Origin: Tibeticola sediminis | GTDB taxonomy: Bacteria; Pseudomonadota; Gammaproteobacteria; Burkholderiales; Burkholderiaceae_C | Direction: 5' to 3' | Assembly: GCF_003843835.1 (NCBI RefSeq) | Contig: NZ_RKQL01000001.1 | Location: forward strand, 434,001-498,000 | DNA length: 64,000 bases | Part shown: positions 50,953 through 61,202 of the stretch, piece by piece | Layout: every line of letters starts with the position of its first letter | Numbering within the stretch: the first letter of the stretch is position 1 | Translations under genes and position numbers: made by a program | The notes under the pieces: model-generated | What the model was told of the DNA's origin: nothing | Databases searched by the model: none | The model's input: the letters and a program-made list of their open reading frames with translations, nothing else

Positions 50953-53241
50953 ATGTCCAAACCCGAATGTTTGAACGATTTTTCCCATGATCCCGGCATG
51001 AAACGGCTGGATGTTGCTCTCTTTTCAGGAGCATCTTCAGCCGCCCTACCGCTCGGTGCGATGCTGCTTGCCGGCTCCCTGGCCGCCACTGCCGAAACCG
51101 TGGCGCCCGTGCAGGCCACGCTGACACCGGTTACCGTCACCGGAGCACGCGATGAAGGGCTGCGCGCCACCCGCACGGGTATCGGCAAGGGGGATCAAGC
51201 GCTGCGGGACCTGCCCCAGTCAGTCACGGTGGTCACGGAGCAGCTCATGGATGAGCGCCAACTCACCACCCTCAAAGAGGTCTTGAAGAACACCTCCGGA
51301 ATTACCTTTCTTGCCGCCGAAGGGGGCGAGGAAGACATCCGCCTGCGCGGCTTCCCGCTCCAAGGCACGGGCGACGTGTTCGTCGATGGGATGCGCGACC
51401 CTGCTTTTTACGACCGAGACACCTTTGCCTTCGACCGCGTCGAACTGCTGCGCGGATCCGCCTCGATGCTGTTTGGGCGCGGCTCCACCGGCGGCGCCGT
51501 CAACATGGTGACCAAGCAGCCGCGGCTGTTGAACGAGCACCAAGTGGACCTGACCCTGGGCAGCTATCGCTACCGACGCATGGTCGCAGACTTCAATCTC
51601 AAGACCGACGAGCGCGCCGCACTGCGCCTGCAGCTCATGAACACCAAGGCGGACAACAACGGCGCGGGAAGTTCGCTCGACAAGAACGGCGCCCACGTCA
51701 GCTATCGCTGGGGCATCGGGACCGCCGACGAGTTCACGGCCAGTCTCTACCACTTGGACAACCGAAACGGGATCAACTACGGCCTGCCGTGGATCCGCAG
51801 CTACAGCGGCGCCCCGACAAGCAGCACGACCGTGATGCCGCTCGATCCGAGCACTTATTACGGCATGGCCAGCGACCGCAACCACGGGCACGCGACCCAG
51901 CTCACGCTGGATCAACGGCATTGGTTTGACAACGGCGCAGAACTCCACACCAAGCTGCGCCGCGGCGCTTATGCCCGCGACCAACGTGCCAGCACCATCC
52001 GCTTCTGCCGAGGCAGCACCAACACCAGCACGCAGGTCTACACGCCAAACCCTCTGTGCCCCGACCAGCACAACGTCGCACTCGACCGCTTCGGCCCGAA
52101 CACGGTACTGACCCGCGGGACCCAGCTCAAGGTTCAGGACCTCGACACCACGTACCTCCAGAGTGACTACAACCAAACGGTCCAAGTCCTGGGCCTCAAG
52201 CATGAAGTGCTCGCTGGCATCGAGCTGGCCCGCGAGCAGAAGGTGGTTTACGGTGCTCGCAACGCCGCCCAAGGTGGCTTCGTACCCACCAAGCCCGTGA
52301 CGACCGTGGGTGCGCCGAACGACGGCGCCTGGATCGAAGAAGCCGCCCGGGTGCTGAGCCCGACGAGCCGCTACACCTCGACCGGCTGGGGTCTCTACGC
52401 TCAGGACCTGGTGAGCCTGAACCCGGAGTGGAAACTGCTCGCCGGCCTGCGTTACGACCATCTGGAGGGCGATTACGCCACCCTCAACATCGTGAGCGGC
52501 GCGACCACCGCCGCCTACCGGATGAAGGTGGGCGCCTGGAGCAAGCGCCTGGGCTTGCTGTGGCAGCCGAGTGATCGGCAGTCGTTCCATGCGTCTGTGG
52601 CCAATTCCTTCAACACCTCGGGCGACGCCTATTCCCTCAGCGCGGCCAACGTGAACACCCCGCCCGAGCAGGCGGTGAACCTGGAAGTGGGCGCACGAAT
52701 CGAGTCGGAAGACAAGCGCTTGAGCACGCGACTGGCGCTGTTCAAGACGGTCAAACTGCATGAACGCAACACCGACCCCCTGGTGAACCTCACGACGCTC
52801 TCCGGCCGCCGACATGTCGCGGGTTTTGAAATGGATGTGGCCGGACGCATCGGCTCGGCCTGGGAGGTCTTTGGCTCGTACATGTGGCTACCGGTCGCCA
52901 AGATCGATACGCCCGTCACCGGCGGAGAGACTGGGCGGCCTTCGCTCACGCCCAAGCACACCGGCACGATCTGGGCCACCTACCGCGCCCAAGCGCAGTG
53001 GCGACTGGGCGCAAGTCTCAACCTGCGCAGTGCGCAGACGCCCAACCGCAACCCGGGCTGGGAAGTGCCGGGCTACGCGACGCTCGATGCAATGGCCGAG
53101 TACGTCCACGATGCGCGGCTGAGCTTCAAGGCCAACCTGAACAACCTCAGCAACCGGCTGTATGCCGACCAGCTCTACAGCGGCCACTACGTGCCGGGCG
53201 CCGCTCGCATGCTGCAGCTCACGGCCAGCCTGAAGTTCTGA
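50953..53241 (+). CDS. TonB-dependent siderophore receptor (catecholate/Fiu-like)
   Basis: This 762-residue outer-membrane receptor has a signal region (GAMLLAGSLAATAETV), the plug domain (LPQSVTVVTEQLMDERQL, FLAAEGGEEDIRLRGFPL, DRVELLRGSASMLFGRGSTG) and a 22-stranded barrel ending in TASLKF with terminal Phe. It imports ferric siderophore using TonB; the plug is closest to the Fiu/catecholate group. The start at 50953 follows GAGG by 8 bp; a shorter start at 50998 also gives a signal peptide. A Fur-like palindrome stands upstream, and PiuC, the usual partner of such receptors, follows after 24 bp. Confidence 0.93.
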   Translation: MSKPECLNDFSHDPGMKRLDVALFSGASSAALPLGAMLLAGSLAATAETVAPVQATLTPVTVTGARDEGLRATRTGIGKGDQALRDLPQSVTVVTEQLMDERQLTTLKEVLKNTSGITFLAAEGGEEDIRLRGFPLQGTGDVFVDGMRDPAFYDRDTFAFDRVELLRGSASMLFGRGSTGGAVNMVTKQPRLLNEHQVDLTLGSYRYRRMVADFNLKTDERAALRLQLMNTKADNNGAGSSLDKNGAHVSYRWGIGTADEFTASLYHLDNRNGINYGLPWIRSYSGAPTSSTTVMPLDPSTYYGMASDRNHGHATQLTLDQRHWFDNGAELHTKLRRGAYARDQRASTIRFCRGSTNTSTQVYTPNPLCPDQHNVALDRFGPNTVLTRGTQLKVQDLDTTYLQSDYNQTVQVLGLKHEVLAGIELAREQKVVYGARNAAQGGFVPTKPVTTVGAPNDGAWIEEAARVLSPTSRYTSTGWGLYAQDLVSLNPEWKLLAGLRYDHLEGDYATLNIVSGATTAAYRMKVGAWSKRLGLLWQPSDRQSFHASVANSFNTSGDAYSLSAANVNTPPEQAVNLEVGARIESEDKRLSTRLALFKTVKLHERNTDPLVNLTTLSGRRHVAGFEMDVAGRIGSAWEVFGSYMWLPVAKIDTPVTGGETGRPSLTPKHTGTIWATYRAQAQWRLGASLNLRSAQTPNRNPGWEVPGYATLDAMAEYVHDARLSFKANLNNLSNRLYADQLYSGHYVPGAARMLQLTASLKF

Positions 53242-53265
53242 TCGCGTTCATCGACGTCACCGACC

Positions 53266-53946
53266 ATGATCCTGACCCTGCCCGACCTCATCGACGCCGC
53301 CAACCTGCGCACGGTCCGGGCGCTGCTGCACAACGCCCCTTGGCAGGATGGACGCGAAAGCGCGGGTGCTCAGGCTCGCAGGGTGAAGAACAACCAGCAG
53401 TTGCCCCATGATTGCGCAGCCGCCGAGCACATCCGCACGCTGGTGCTCGAACGACTGCAACAGCAAGCGCTGTTCTTCTCTGCGGCCTTGCCCAAGCGCA
53501 TCTTTACGCCTCGGGTGAACCGCTATAGCGGCGCGCACAATGCCTACGGAGCGCATGTCGATGGTGCCATCCGTATGCTGCCCGACGGCCAGCGGGTGCG
53601 CACCGATCTCTCATGCACCGTCTTCCTCTCCGATCCCGCGGACTACGACGGAGGCGAACTCTGCATCGCGGACACCTTTGGCACGCACGCCATCAAGCTC
53701 CCGGCCGGGCACGCTGTGCTCTATCCGGGTTCGAGCGTGCATGAGGTGCGGCCGGTCACGCGCGGCGAGCGCATGGCCGTTTTCTTCTGGGTCGAAAGCA
53801 TGGTGCGTCGCGACGATCACCGGCGCTTGCTCTTTGAAATGGACATGGCCCTCACCGCCTTGCGCACCCGGCACGGCGAGAGCGCCGAGACCACGGCGCT
53901 CGCCGGCAGCTATCACAACCTGCTGCGCCTTTGGGCCGACACATGA
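53266..53946 (+). CDS. piuC: PKHD-type Fe(II)/2-oxoglutarate hydroxylase PiuC/YbiX
   Basis: This 226-residue Fe(II)/2-oxoglutarate dioxygenase has the metal triad His97, Asp99 (GAHVDGAI) and His159 (SSVHEVRPV) with the 2-oxoglutarate Arg169 ([10 protein letters not shown]). PiuC/YbiX proteins are co-encoded with Fiu-like TonB receptors and are iron-regulated; their substrate is not firmly known. It is the second gene of the Fur-box operon and its stop overlaps the next start by 4 bp. Confidence 0.94.
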   Translation: MILTLPDLIDAANLRTVRALLHNAPWQDGRESAGAQARRVKNNQQLPHDCAAAEHIRTLVLERLQQQALFFSAALPKRIFTPRVNRYSGAHNAYGAHVDGAIRMLPDGQRVRTDLSCTVFLSDPADYDGGELCIADTFGTHAIKLPAGHAVLYPGSSVHEVRPVTRGERMAVFFWVESMVRRDDHRRLLFEMDMALTALRTRHGESAETTALAGSYHNLLRLWADT

Positions 53947-55106
53947 AAGAAGGGACCTGTGCGTTCATGAACACGTCTGCCGCATCCCCAGCCGCCCCAC
54001 ACCACACAGCGGTGAATCTTGCCGATTACGCGGCTTGCGCCGAATCGGTGCTCGATGCCGCGGCTTGGGCCTACCTGAGCGGCGGCGCGGGCGACGAGCA
54101 AACGCTGCGCGCCAACGTCCTGGCGTGGCAGCGCATCGGCCTTTTGCCACGCCTGCTGCAGCCGCTCGCCCACGGGCACACGCGGGTGCACCTGTTCGGA
54201 CGCGAATGGGCGCATCCGATCTGGCTTGCCCCCGTGGCCTACCAGGCCTTGTTCCACCCGCAAGCCGAACTCGCCAGCGCCGTCGCTGCAGCCGCCCAGG
54301 GCGCGGGCCTGGTGCTGAGCACTCTCTCGACGACGCCGCTGGAGACGGTGGCGCAGGCAATCGCCGATGACGCCGCACGCGGCCCCTTGTGGTTCCAGCT
54401 TTATCTGCAAGGCGATCGCGGCGCCGATGCGGAACTGATCGCCCGCGCCGAGGCGGCTGGCTATGAGGCGGTGGTCCTCACCGCCGACGCACCCTGCCAT
54501 GGCGCACGCGACCGCGAGCGACGCGCGGGCTTTGCACTGCCGCCGGGCGTGCAGGCCGCGCACCGGCGGCCGGCCACGGCCACACCCGCGCCGCTGCCGC
54601 CTGGGGCGAGCGCGCTGTTCGACCGTTTGCTGCTGCGCGCCCCGAATTGGGACGACGTCGCCTGGCTGCGCGCGCAAACGCGGCTACCGATCCTGCTCAA
54701 AGGCGTCTTGCATGCGGACGACGCGCGCCAGGCCCGCTCGCTGGGCCTCGATGGTGCGATCGTCAGTAACCACGGCGGCCGCACGCTCGACACCTTGCCG
54801 CCGACCGCCGAACGCCTCCGGCATGTCGTCGATGCCGTCGGCGCCGACTGGCCCGTTCTCGTCGACGGCGGCATCCGACGGGGAACCGATGTGGCCAAGG
54901 CGCTGGCGCTCGGAGCGCGCGCGGTGCTGATCGGGCGCCCCTATGTTTTCGGGCTCTCTGCAGCAGGCCCGCAAGGCGTGGCGCACGTGATCCGGCTACT
55001 GCGCGACGAACTGGAAATCGCGATGGCCCTGCTGGGTGCCCGCACGCCCCAGGACCTCGCGCGAACCCACCTGCTCGAACCTGCATCCACCCCCGACAGC
55101 CGATGA
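53943..55106 (+). CDS. FMN-dependent alpha-hydroxy-acid oxidase/dehydrogenase (LldD family)
   Basis: This 387-residue FMN enzyme is of the lactate/glycolate oxidase family: [10 protein letters not shown] with the catalytic Tyr, [19 protein letters not shown], the FMN-binding Lys in [12 protein letters not shown], the catalytic His in SNHGGRTLD, and [20 protein letters not shown]. It oxidises a 2-hydroxy acid to a keto acid. Its position inside an iron-uptake operon, overlapping piuC and hemP by 4 bp on each side, is unexpected for lactate metabolism and suggests a role with siderophore or hydroxycarboxylate ligand; that is inference. A start 8 codons later is also possible. Confidence 0.9.
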   Translation: MKEGTCAFMNTSAASPAAPHHTAVNLADYAACAESVLDAAAWAYLSGGAGDEQTLRANVLAWQRIGLLPRLLQPLAHGHTRVHLFGREWAHPIWLAPVAYQALFHPQAELASAVAAAAQGAGLVLSTLSTTPLETVAQAIADDAARGPLWFQLYLQGDRGADAELIARAEAAGYEAVVLTADAPCHGARDRERRAGFALPPGVQAAHRRPATATPAPLPPGASALFDRLLLRAPNWDDVAWLRAQTRLPILLKGVLHADDARQARSLGLDGAIVSNHGGRTLDTLPPTAERLRHVVDAVGADWPVLVDGGIRRGTDVAKALALGARAVLIGRPYVFGLSAAGPQGVAHVIRLLRDELEIAMALLGARTPQDLARTHLLEPASTPDSR

Positions 55107-55327
55107 AGACCCTCACCCCCTGCCTGCCAGAGCCGACAACCAACCCGCCCGACCCTGCAGCGGCCGGCAGCGGTTTCCTGCCGGTGCGCGACCGAACGAG
55201 CACCGCGCCTCCGCTCATCCAGAGCCGTGATTTGCTCCAGGGGCACGGCCTCGTGCACATCGTCCACCAAGGCGCTGTCTACCGACTGCAGACCACACGC
55301 CAAGGCAAGTTGATACTCACGAAGTGA
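55103..55327 (+). CDS. hemP: Hemin uptake protein HemP
   Basis: This 74-residue protein ends with the HemP signature (GLVHIVHQGAVYRLQTTRQG, KLILTK). HemP/HmuP proteins are small iron-regulated factors needed for full heme-receptor expression in several betaproteobacteria. It overlaps the hydroxy-acid oxidase stop by 4 bp and ends the Fur-box operon. No heme receptor gene is in the window. A weak 6-bp hairpin (CGCTGC/GCAGCG at 55334-55352) lies between it and the converging glcG-like gene. Confidence 0.92.
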   Translation: MKTLTPCLPEPTTNPPDPAAAGSGFLPVRDRTSTAPPLIQSRDLLQGHGLVHIVHQGAVYRLQTTRQGKLILTK

Positions 55328-55363
55328 GGTATCCGCTGCGCGCACGGCAGCGAAACGTCCAGT

Positions 55364-55771
55364 TCACAAACCCAGTGCCGCGATCCCGGCGCGGGCGATC
55401 TGCGCGTCTTCCGAGGACTTCACGCCGCTGACGCCGACCGCGCCCAGGCACTGACCGTCTTTCAGGATGGGGACGCCGCCTTCGAGCAATCCCTCGACGC
55501 TCGGCGCACTGAGAAATGAGGTGCGCCCGCCGTTGATCACGTCCTCATAGACCTTGCTTTCGCGGCGACCGAGCGCCGCTGTGTGGGCCTTGGCCGGCGC
55601 GATGTGCGCGGAGATCGGCGGCGCGCCGTCGAGGCGGTTCAGGTGCAGCAAATGCCCGCCCGCGTCGACGATGGCAATCGTGACCGCCCAGCCGTGGGCC
55701 AGCGCTTCGGCCTCCGCGGCCGCGGCCACGGCCTTCACATCGACGGATTCGAGAACAACGGTGGATTTCAT
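55364..55771 (-). CDS. GlcG/HbpS-like heme-binding family protein (DUF336)
   Basis: This 135-residue protein has the DUF336 fold (AEALAHGWAVTIAIVDAGGH, LLHLNRLDGAPPISAHIA, AKAHTAALGRRES, GGVPILKDGQCLGAVGVSG). Family members include the Streptomyces heme sensor HbpS and the GlcG protein of glycolate operons. Function here is uncertain, but position next to hemP and to an alpha-hydroxy-acid oxidase fits either link. It converges with hemP, 36 bp apart. Confidence 0.88.
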   Translation of the reverse strand: MKSTVVLESVDVKAVAAAAEAEALAHGWAVTIAIVDAGGHLLHLNRLDGAPPISAHIAPAKAHTAALGRRESKVYEDVINGGRTSFLSAPSVEGLLEGGVPILKDGQCLGAVGVSGVKSSEDAQIARAGIAALGL

Positions 55772-56000
55772 GCGGTGAGGTCCAAGCAGAATACGAAGCG
55801 CAGCAGCTTAGCGCAAGCCGGCCGCCGGGCCACCCGCACGGCGGTCAAAACGCCTGCAACTGAATCGGTGGCCTCCGGGGGCTGGCCGGTATCCTTTGAT
55901 TTCATCGGAATCACGCGCCCCAGGTGCACGCCCTGTCATGGGCGACCCCTAGAATCCATGCAGCCGGACAAACCGGCCATTCACTTCCAAGGAGATACGC

Positions 56001-56702
56001 ATGAACGACCGTCTGCAGACCCTCGATGCCGGCACGGCCTACGGCGGTGCTGGCGCGCTCGCGCAACGCAACCGCGTGCTGCGCAACACCTATTGGCTGC
56101 TGGCTCTCAGCCTGCTGCCCACCGTGCTGGGCGCCTGGATCGGCGTGGCCACGGGCATCACCGCCAACCTCACGGGCGGCATCGGCCTGCTGGTGTTCCT
56201 TGGTGGCGCCTTTGGCTTCATGTTCGCCATCGAGCGCACCAAGAACTCGGCCGCCGGCGTGCCGGTGTTGCTCGCCTTCACCTTCTTCATGGGGCTGATG
56301 CTCTCGCGGCTCATCGCCATGGTGCTGGGTTTCAAGAACGGCAGCGAACTCATCATGACGGCCTTCGGCGGCACCGCTGGGGTGTTCTTCGTCATGGCGA
56401 GCCTCGCGACCGTCATCAAGCGCGACCTGTCGGGCATGGGCAAGTGGCTAATGGTGGGTGCACTCGCGATCCTGGTGGGCGGCATCATCAACGTGTTCGT
56501 CGGCTCCACCGCCGGCATGATGGCGCTCTCCGTGCTGGCGATCGGAATCTTCAGCGCCTTCATGCTCTACGACCTCAAGCAGATCATCGACGGCGGCGAA
56601 ACGAATTACATCAGCGCCACGCTCGCGCTCTACCTGGACCTCTTCAACGTGTTCCAGAGCCTGCTCGCGCTGCTCGGCATCATGGGCGGCGAGCGCGACT
56701 GA
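56001..56702 (+). CDS. Bax inhibitor-1 (BI-1/YbhL/YccA) family membrane protein
   Basis: This 233-residue protein has seven hydrophobic helices and the BI-1 family segments RNRVLRNTYWLLALSLLPTV, AAGVPVLLAFTFFMGLMLS and ALYLDLFNVFQSLLALLG. Bacterial members are pH-sensitive calcium-leak proteins or FtsH modulators; which applies here is not known. AAGGAGA precedes the ATG by a few bases. The 229 bp upstream show no further gene. Confidence 0.93.
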   Translation: MNDRLQTLDAGTAYGGAGALAQRNRVLRNTYWLLALSLLPTVLGAWIGVATGITANLTGGIGLLVFLGGAFGFMFAIERTKNSAAGVPVLLAFTFFMGLMLSRLIAMVLGFKNGSELIMTAFGGTAGVFFVMASLATVIKRDLSGMGKWLMVGALAILVGGIINVFVGSTAGMMALSVLAIGIFSAFMLYDLKQIIDGGETNYISATLALYLDLFNVFQSLLALLGIMGGERD

Positions 56703-56771
56703 CCACGTAAACCCACGGGCGCCCGGCGCCCCTGCCCTGCCCCGGCGCCCCGCCGAGATGGTCACTTTTTG

Positions 56772-56800
56772 ATAGCAATCATCGACCGTTTCGCGCTGGG
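56772..56800. repeat. 29-bp dispersed repeat, copy 1
   Basis: Starts ATAGCAATCATCGACC and ends CGCTGGG, and is 26/29 identical to the segment at 63507-63535. This copy is intergenic, 34 bp before the FKBP gene. Its first bases resemble GATAGC-type intergenic repeats of Comamonadaceae (from memory, unverified). Confidence 0.85.
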
Positions 56801-56833
56801 CTACCGGGGTTTTTCACATCATTCGTCCACAAC

Positions 56834-57265
56834 ATGGCTCTCAACCCCTCCCTGCCGCGCGCCAGCGCCCTGTTTCTCGGCCTGTGCACCGCTGCGGGCC
56901 TGGCCCTGGCCTCCGCCCCCGCCGCCCCAACCGAAACCCTGCCCTCGGGCGTGAAGATCGTGCACGCCAAAGTCGGCGACGGCGCCCGCCCCAAGGCTAC
57001 CGACGTGGTGCGGGTGCACTACCGCGGCACCCTCACCGACGGCAAGGAGTTCGACAGTTCCTACAGCCGCGGCAAGCCGGCGAGCTTTCCGCTCAACCGG
57101 GTCATTCCCTGCTGGACGCAGGGCCTGCAAACCATGAAAGTGGGCGGCAAGGCCACCCTCACCTGCCCGAGCGAAACCGCCTACGGGACGCGCGGCGCCG
57201 GCGGCGTGATTCCGCCCAATGCGGTCCTGACTTTCGACGTGGAACTCCTCGGCATCGAAAGCTGA
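56834..57265 (+). CDS. FKBP-type peptidyl-prolyl cis-trans isomerase, exported
   Basis: This 143-residue protein has a signal peptide (ALFLGLCTAAGLALASAPAA) and a single FKBP domain (VRVHYRGTLTDGKEFDSSYS, PLNRVIPCWTQGLQTMKVGG, CPSETAYGTRGAGGVIPPNA, LTFDVELL). It catalyses proline isomerisation, probably in the periplasm. The gene is followed by a strong intrinsic terminator. Confidence 0.93.
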   Translation: MALNPSLPRASALFLGLCTAAGLALASAPAAPTETLPSGVKIVHAKVGDGARPKATDVVRVHYRGTLTDGKEFDSSYSRGKPASFPLNRVIPCWTQGLQTMKVGGKATLTCPSETAYGTRGAGGVIPPNAVLTFDVELLGIES

Positions 57266-57296
57266 CCCCGGCGTCCGGCCCGCCCCTACAAAAAAA

Positions 57297-57329
57297 CGCC
57301 CCCGACTCGTTCGAGTCGGGGGCGTTTTT
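57297..57329 (+). terminator. Rho-independent terminator after the FKBP gene (bidirectional)
   Basis: A 13-bp perfect stem (CGCCCCCGACTCG at 57297-57309 and its complement at 57312-57324) is followed by TTTTT and preceded by seven A residues. It can end both FKBP transcription and transcription from the tRNA on the other strand. Confidence 0.95.
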
Positions 57330-57342
57330 CGTTGAAATCAGA

Positions 57343-57418
57343 TGGTGCCGGCAAGAGGAGTCGAACCCCCGACCTTCGCATTACGAATGCGCTGCTCTAC
57401 CAACTGAGCTATGCCGGC
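57343..57418 (-). tRNA. tRNA-Thr (anticodon CGT, reads ACG)
   Basis: The 76-nt gene includes an encoded 3' CCA. Acceptor arms GCCGGCA/TGCCGGC pair, the D-arm is GCTC-AGTTGGTA-GAGC, the anticodon loop is TTCGTAA with anticodon CGT, and the T-loop is TTCGACT. It closely resembles E. coli thrW. It is oriented with fbp upstream; the terminator lies just past its 3' end. Confidence 0.98.
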
Positions 57419-57429
57419 GAAGCCCTGCA

Positions 57430-58443
57430 TTATAGCGGGTTCTGGTGATAGCTCGTGACCCGCTCGACCTCGTTTTTCGAGCCCATGAACACCGCCACAC
57501 GCTCATGCAGGCTCTTGGGCTGGATGTCCAGAATGCGCTGATGTCCGTTGGTCGCAGCGCCGCCGGCCTGCTCGACCAGCCAGGCCATGGGATTGGCCTC
57601 GTACATCAAGCGCAGCTTGCCGGGCTTGTTCGGTTCGCGCTTGTCCCAGGGGTACATGAAGATGCCGCCGCGGGTCATGATGCGATGCACGTCGGCCACC
57701 ATCGAGGCCACCCAGCGCATGTTGAAGTCCTTGCCGCGCGGGCCGTCCGCACCCTGGAGGCACTCATCGATGTAGCGCTTCACGGGCGCGTCCCAGTGCC
57801 GCATGTTGCTCATGTTGATCGCGAACTCACGGGTGTCCGCAGGTATTCGGACGTTTTCCTCGGTGAGCACGAAGGAGCCCTGCTCGCGGTCGAGGGTGAA
57901 CATCGCCACGCCGTCTCCCACGGTCAGCACCAGCGTGGTCTGCGGGCCGTAGACGCAGTAGCCCGCCGCCACCTGCTGTCGGCCGGGCTGCAGAAAGTCG
58001 CCCTCGTCGACGCCGCGGTCGTCCTCGGGCATCTTGAGCACGCTGAAGATGGTGCCGATGCTGACGTTGACGTCGATGTTGCTCGAGCCGTCGAGTGGAT
58101 CGAACAGCAGCAGGTACTCGCCCTTGGGGTAGCGGTTAGGCACGACATAGATCGTGTCCATCTCTTCGGAAGCCATGGCTGCGAGGTGGCCGCCCCATTC
58201 ATTGGCCTCGATCAGCACCTCGTTGGCGATGAGGTCGAGCTTTTTCTGCACCTCGCCCTGCACATTCTCCGAGCCGGCCGAGCCGAGCACGCCACCCACC
58301 GCCCCTTTGTTGACGGCGATGCTGATGCGCTTACAGGCGCGCGCGACGACTTCGATCAACAGGCGCAACTGGGCCGGAATATGGCCATCGACGCGCTGCT
58401 GTTCGACCAGGTAGCGGGTGAGACTGATGGGTTTGGGGGCCAT
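57430..58443 (-). CDS. fbp: Fructose-1,6-bisphosphatase, class I
   Basis: This 337-residue gluconeogenic enzyme hydrolyses fructose 1,6-bisphosphate. The metal-binding motifs MASEEMD and [16 protein letters not shown] are intact, along with the substrate-binding [20 protein letters not shown] region and [20 protein letters not shown]. It works in the same direction as the PpsA encoded in this window. pepN lies 20 bp upstream on the same strand. tRNA-Thr follows 11 bp downstream and could be cotranscribed. Confidence 0.97.
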   Translation of the reverse strand: MAPKPISLTRYLVEQQRVDGHIPAQLRLLIEVVARACKRISIAVNKGAVGGVLGSAGSENVQGEVQKKLDLIANEVLIEANEWGGHLAAMASEEMDTIYVVPNRYPKGEYLLLFDPLDGSSNIDVNVSIGTIFSVLKMPEDDRGVDEGDFLQPGRQQVAAGYCVYGPQTTLVLTVGDGVAMFTLDREQGSFVLTEENVRIPADTREFAINMSNMRHWDAPVKRYIDECLQGADGPRGKDFNMRWVASMVADVHRIMTRGGIFMYPWDKREPNKPGKLRLMYEANPMAWLVEQAGGAATNGHQRILDIQPKSLHERVAVFMGSKNEVERVTSYHQNPL

Positions 58444-58463
58444 GCGGTGCTCCTCGGGATGGG

Positions 58464-61181
58464 TCAGTCGGCCAAGGCGCGGGTGACGACCTCGCGCACG
58501 TCGTTGCTCAGATCGGGCTTGGCGGCCACCCGCGCGATGGCTTCGCGCGCCGCGCTGCGCCAGGGTTCGGCCAGCTTCTTCCAGCGCTCCAGCGCGCGTG
58601 CGAGACGTGCGGCGACCTGCGGGTTGATCGCGTCGAGTTCGAGCACGCGTTCACTCCAGAACACATAGCCCGCAGCATCGGCGCGATGGAAAGCGCCGGG
58701 ATTGGCGTTGCAGTAGCTGAAGATGAGGCTGCGCGCGCGGTTGGGGTTGCGCAGGTTGAAGTCCGGATGCTGCATGAGCTGGCGCACCAACGGCAGCACA
58801 TCGCCACCCCGGTCCGGTGCACCCGCCTGCAGCGCGAACCATTTGTCGATGACGAGCGGTTCGTGGCGGAACATGGCGTAGAAATGCTGCAAGGCGGGTT
58901 CGGCCAGCGCATGCCCGGCGGTCACCAAAGCGGATAGCGCATGGAAGCGGTCCGTCATGTTGGTCGCGTCCTTGACGCGCTGGTAGGTCTTGCCCGGCCA
59001 GACGACATCACCCGTCTCACGCGCAGCCACGCAGAGCATGGTAAGCGCCATGCCCGCGAGGGCTCGGCGCCCGGCGGAGCGGGCATCGGGCCGATAGGCC
59101 CCGTTGTCGCGGTGCTGTTCCCAGGCCCAAACCCAGTCGTGGTGCAGATCGAGCGCGAGCTGCTCACGCATGGCCTCGCGCACGGCGTGAACGCGCTGCG
59201 GGTCGACCACGTCGAGCTGTTCGGCGAGCCAGGTTTCGGCCGGCAGGGTGAGCACGAGTTCCTTGAAAGCGGCGTCCAGCGCCGGATGACGCAGCACGCT
59301 GCGCAGCGCCTCGAGCGTCGCCGGGTCGAGCACCTTGGCGTCCTTGGCTTCGGCATCGCTGCGGATGAAGTCGAGCGCGCGGCGCGTGACGAGCCGCTGC
59401 GCCGCTTCCCAGCGGTTGAACGGGTCGCTGTCGTGCGCCAACAAAATCAACAGCTCCTCATCCGTGTAGTCGAAGTCGAGCACGATGGGTGCGCTGAATC
59501 CCCGCAGCAGCGAAGGCACCGGCGGCGCGTCGAGTCCGTCGAAGTGGAAGGTTTGTTCGCGCTCGGTGAGCACCAGCAGCCGCTCGAGTGGCGCGGCCTC
59601 GCCCGTCGTCTCGGCGGCGGCGCCCGCGTCGGCGGACACACGCAGTGGCAAGGGCTGCCCGTCGCGGTCGAACAAGGCGAGCCGCACGGGGATAACGAAG
59701 GGTTCCTTGTGCGGCTGCCCCGGCGTGGGCGGGCAGCTTTGGCTCAGCTTGAGCGTCCAGCGGCGCGCGGCCGGGTCGAAATGCGTCTCGGCGCTCACAT
59801 GCGGGGTGCCGGCCTGGCTGTACCAGCGCATGAACTGCGGCAAGCGGCGGGCAAGCTCGGAGTCTGGATTGGCGTCAGCAATCGCCGCAGCGAAGTCATC
59901 CACCGTGACGGCCTGGCCGTCGTGCCGCTCGAAGTAGAGCTTCATGCCGGCCGCGAAACCCTCGGTGCCCACGAGCGTGTGCATCATGCGCACGAGCTCA
60001 GCGCCTTTTTCGTAGACCGTGACGGTGTAGAAGTTGTTGATCTCGAGATATTGGTCCGGCCGCACGGGGTGCGCCATCGGGCCGCTGTCCTCGGCAAACT
60101 GCAGCGTGCGCAGCACGCGCACGTCTTCGATGCGGCGCACCGCACGCGCCGAGGGGCTGCCGGCCATGTCCTGGCTGAACTCCTGGTCTCGGTAGACGGT
60201 GAGGCCCTCCTTGAGCGAGAGCTGGAACCAGTCGCGGCAGGTGACGCGGTTGCCGGTCCAGTTGTGGAAGTATTCGTGCGCGACCACGCTTTCGATGTGG
60301 GCGTAATCGGTGTCGGTCGCGGTAGCCGGGTTGGCCAGCACGTACTTGGTGTTGAAGATGTTGAGGCCCTTGTTCTCCATCGCGCCCATGTTGAAGTCGC
60401 TGGTGGCGACGATCATGAAGCGTTCGAGGTCGAGCGAGAGGCCAAAGCGCACCTCGTCCCAGGCGATGGCGGCCATGAGCGAGTTCATGGCGTGCTCGGT
60501 CTTGTCGAGGTCGCCGGCCCGGACATAGATTTGCAGCAAGTGTTCTTTGCCCAGCCGCGAGACGATGCGCTGCTCGCGTGCGACGAGCTTGCCCGCCACC
60601 AGCGCGAACAAATAGCAGGGCTTGCGATGGGGGTCGACCCAGCGCGCGAAGTGGCGCCCGCCTTCGAGCTCACCCTGCTCGACGAGATTGCCGTTGGACA
60701 ACAGCACCGGATACTGCGCCCGATCGGCGCGCAGCGTGACGGTGTAGCTCGCCATCACATCCGGCCGGTCGAGGAAGTAGGTGATGCGACGAAAGCCTTC
60801 GGCCTCGCACTGCGTAAAGAAGGTGCCCTCGCTCACGTACAGGCCGGAGAGCTGGGTGTTCTTGGCTGGCGCGCAGGTGGTGAAGATTTCCAGCTCGAAA
60901 GGCTCGGGGCCTTCGGGCAGGCTTTCGAGCACGAGCTGATTGCCCTCGAGCTTGAACGAGGTGCCCGCGCCGTTGACCAGCACCCGCGCGAGGTTGAGTT
61001 CCTCGCCGTCGAGCCGCAACGGCTGCGCCGGCACGTCGGGGTTGCGGCGCACGCGCATGCGGTTGAGCACGCGGGTCTTGGCCGGGTCGAGGTCGAAGCA
61101 CAGGTCGACGGTGTCGATGAGGTAGGCCGGCGGGGCGTAGTCTTCGCGCCGGATGACGCTAGTTTGTCCTTCACGCAACAT
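58464..61181 (-). CDS. pepN: Aminopeptidase N
   Basis: This 905-residue M1-family zinc aminopeptidase has the exopeptidase GAMEN motif (266-270), zinc ligands in HEYFH (302-306) plus Glu325 ([13 protein letters not shown]), and the E. coli PepN-like start [20 protein letters not shown]. It removes N-terminal residues from cytoplasmic peptides. It is close in length to E. coli PepN (870), with a slightly longer C-terminal part. It lies 21 bp downstream of prfB; prfB is more often followed by lysS, which is not seen here. Confidence 0.97.
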   Translation of the reverse strand: MLREGQTSVIRREDYAPPAYLIDTVDLCFDLDPAKTRVLNRMRVRRNPDVPAQPLRLDGEELNLARVLVNGAGTSFKLEGNQLVLESLPEGPEPFELEIFTTCAPAKNTQLSGLYVSEGTFFTQCEAEGFRRITYFLDRPDVMASYTVTLRADRAQYPVLLSNGNLVEQGELEGGRHFARWVDPHRKPCYLFALVAGKLVAREQRIVSRLGKEHLLQIYVRAGDLDKTEHAMNSLMAAIAWDEVRFGLSLDLERFMIVATSDFNMGAMENKGLNIFNTKYVLANPATATDTDYAHIESVVAHEYFHNWTGNRVTCRDWFQLSLKEGLTVYRDQEFSQDMAGSPSARAVRRIEDVRVLRTLQFAEDSGPMAHPVRPDQYLEINNFYTVTVYEKGAELVRMMHTLVGTEGFAAGMKLYFERHDGQAVTVDDFAAAIADANPDSELARRLPQFMRWYSQAGTPHVSAETHFDPAARRWTLKLSQSCPPTPGQPHKEPFVIPVRLALFDRDGQPLPLRVSADAGAAAETTGEAAPLERLLVLTEREQTFHFDGLDAPPVPSLLRGFSAPIVLDFDYTDEELLILLAHDSDPFNRWEAAQRLVTRRALDFIRSDAEAKDAKVLDPATLEALRSVLRHPALDAAFKELVLTLPAETWLAEQLDVVDPQRVHAVREAMREQLALDLHHDWVWAWEQHRDNGAYRPDARSAGRRALAGMALTMLCVAARETGDVVWPGKTYQRVKDATNMTDRFHALSALVTAGHALAEPALQHFYAMFRHEPLVIDKWFALQAGAPDRGGDVLPLVRQLMQHPDFNLRNPNRARSLIFSYCNANPGAFHRADAAGYVFWSERVLELDAINPQVAARLARALERWKKLAEPWRSAAREAIARVAAKPDLSNDVREVVTRALAD

Positions 61182-61202
61182 GGGGTTCCTTTGGAGTGGG
61201 GT

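Noticed and set aside
55334..55352. 6-bp hairpin between hemP and the glcG-like gene
   Set aside because: Too short and without a T-run to list as a terminator; noted under hemP only.
56718..56732. GGGCGC/GCGCCC hairpin after the BI-1 gene as a terminator
   Set aside because: A 6-bp stem with 3-bp loop and no T-run in GC-rich DNA is expected by chance.
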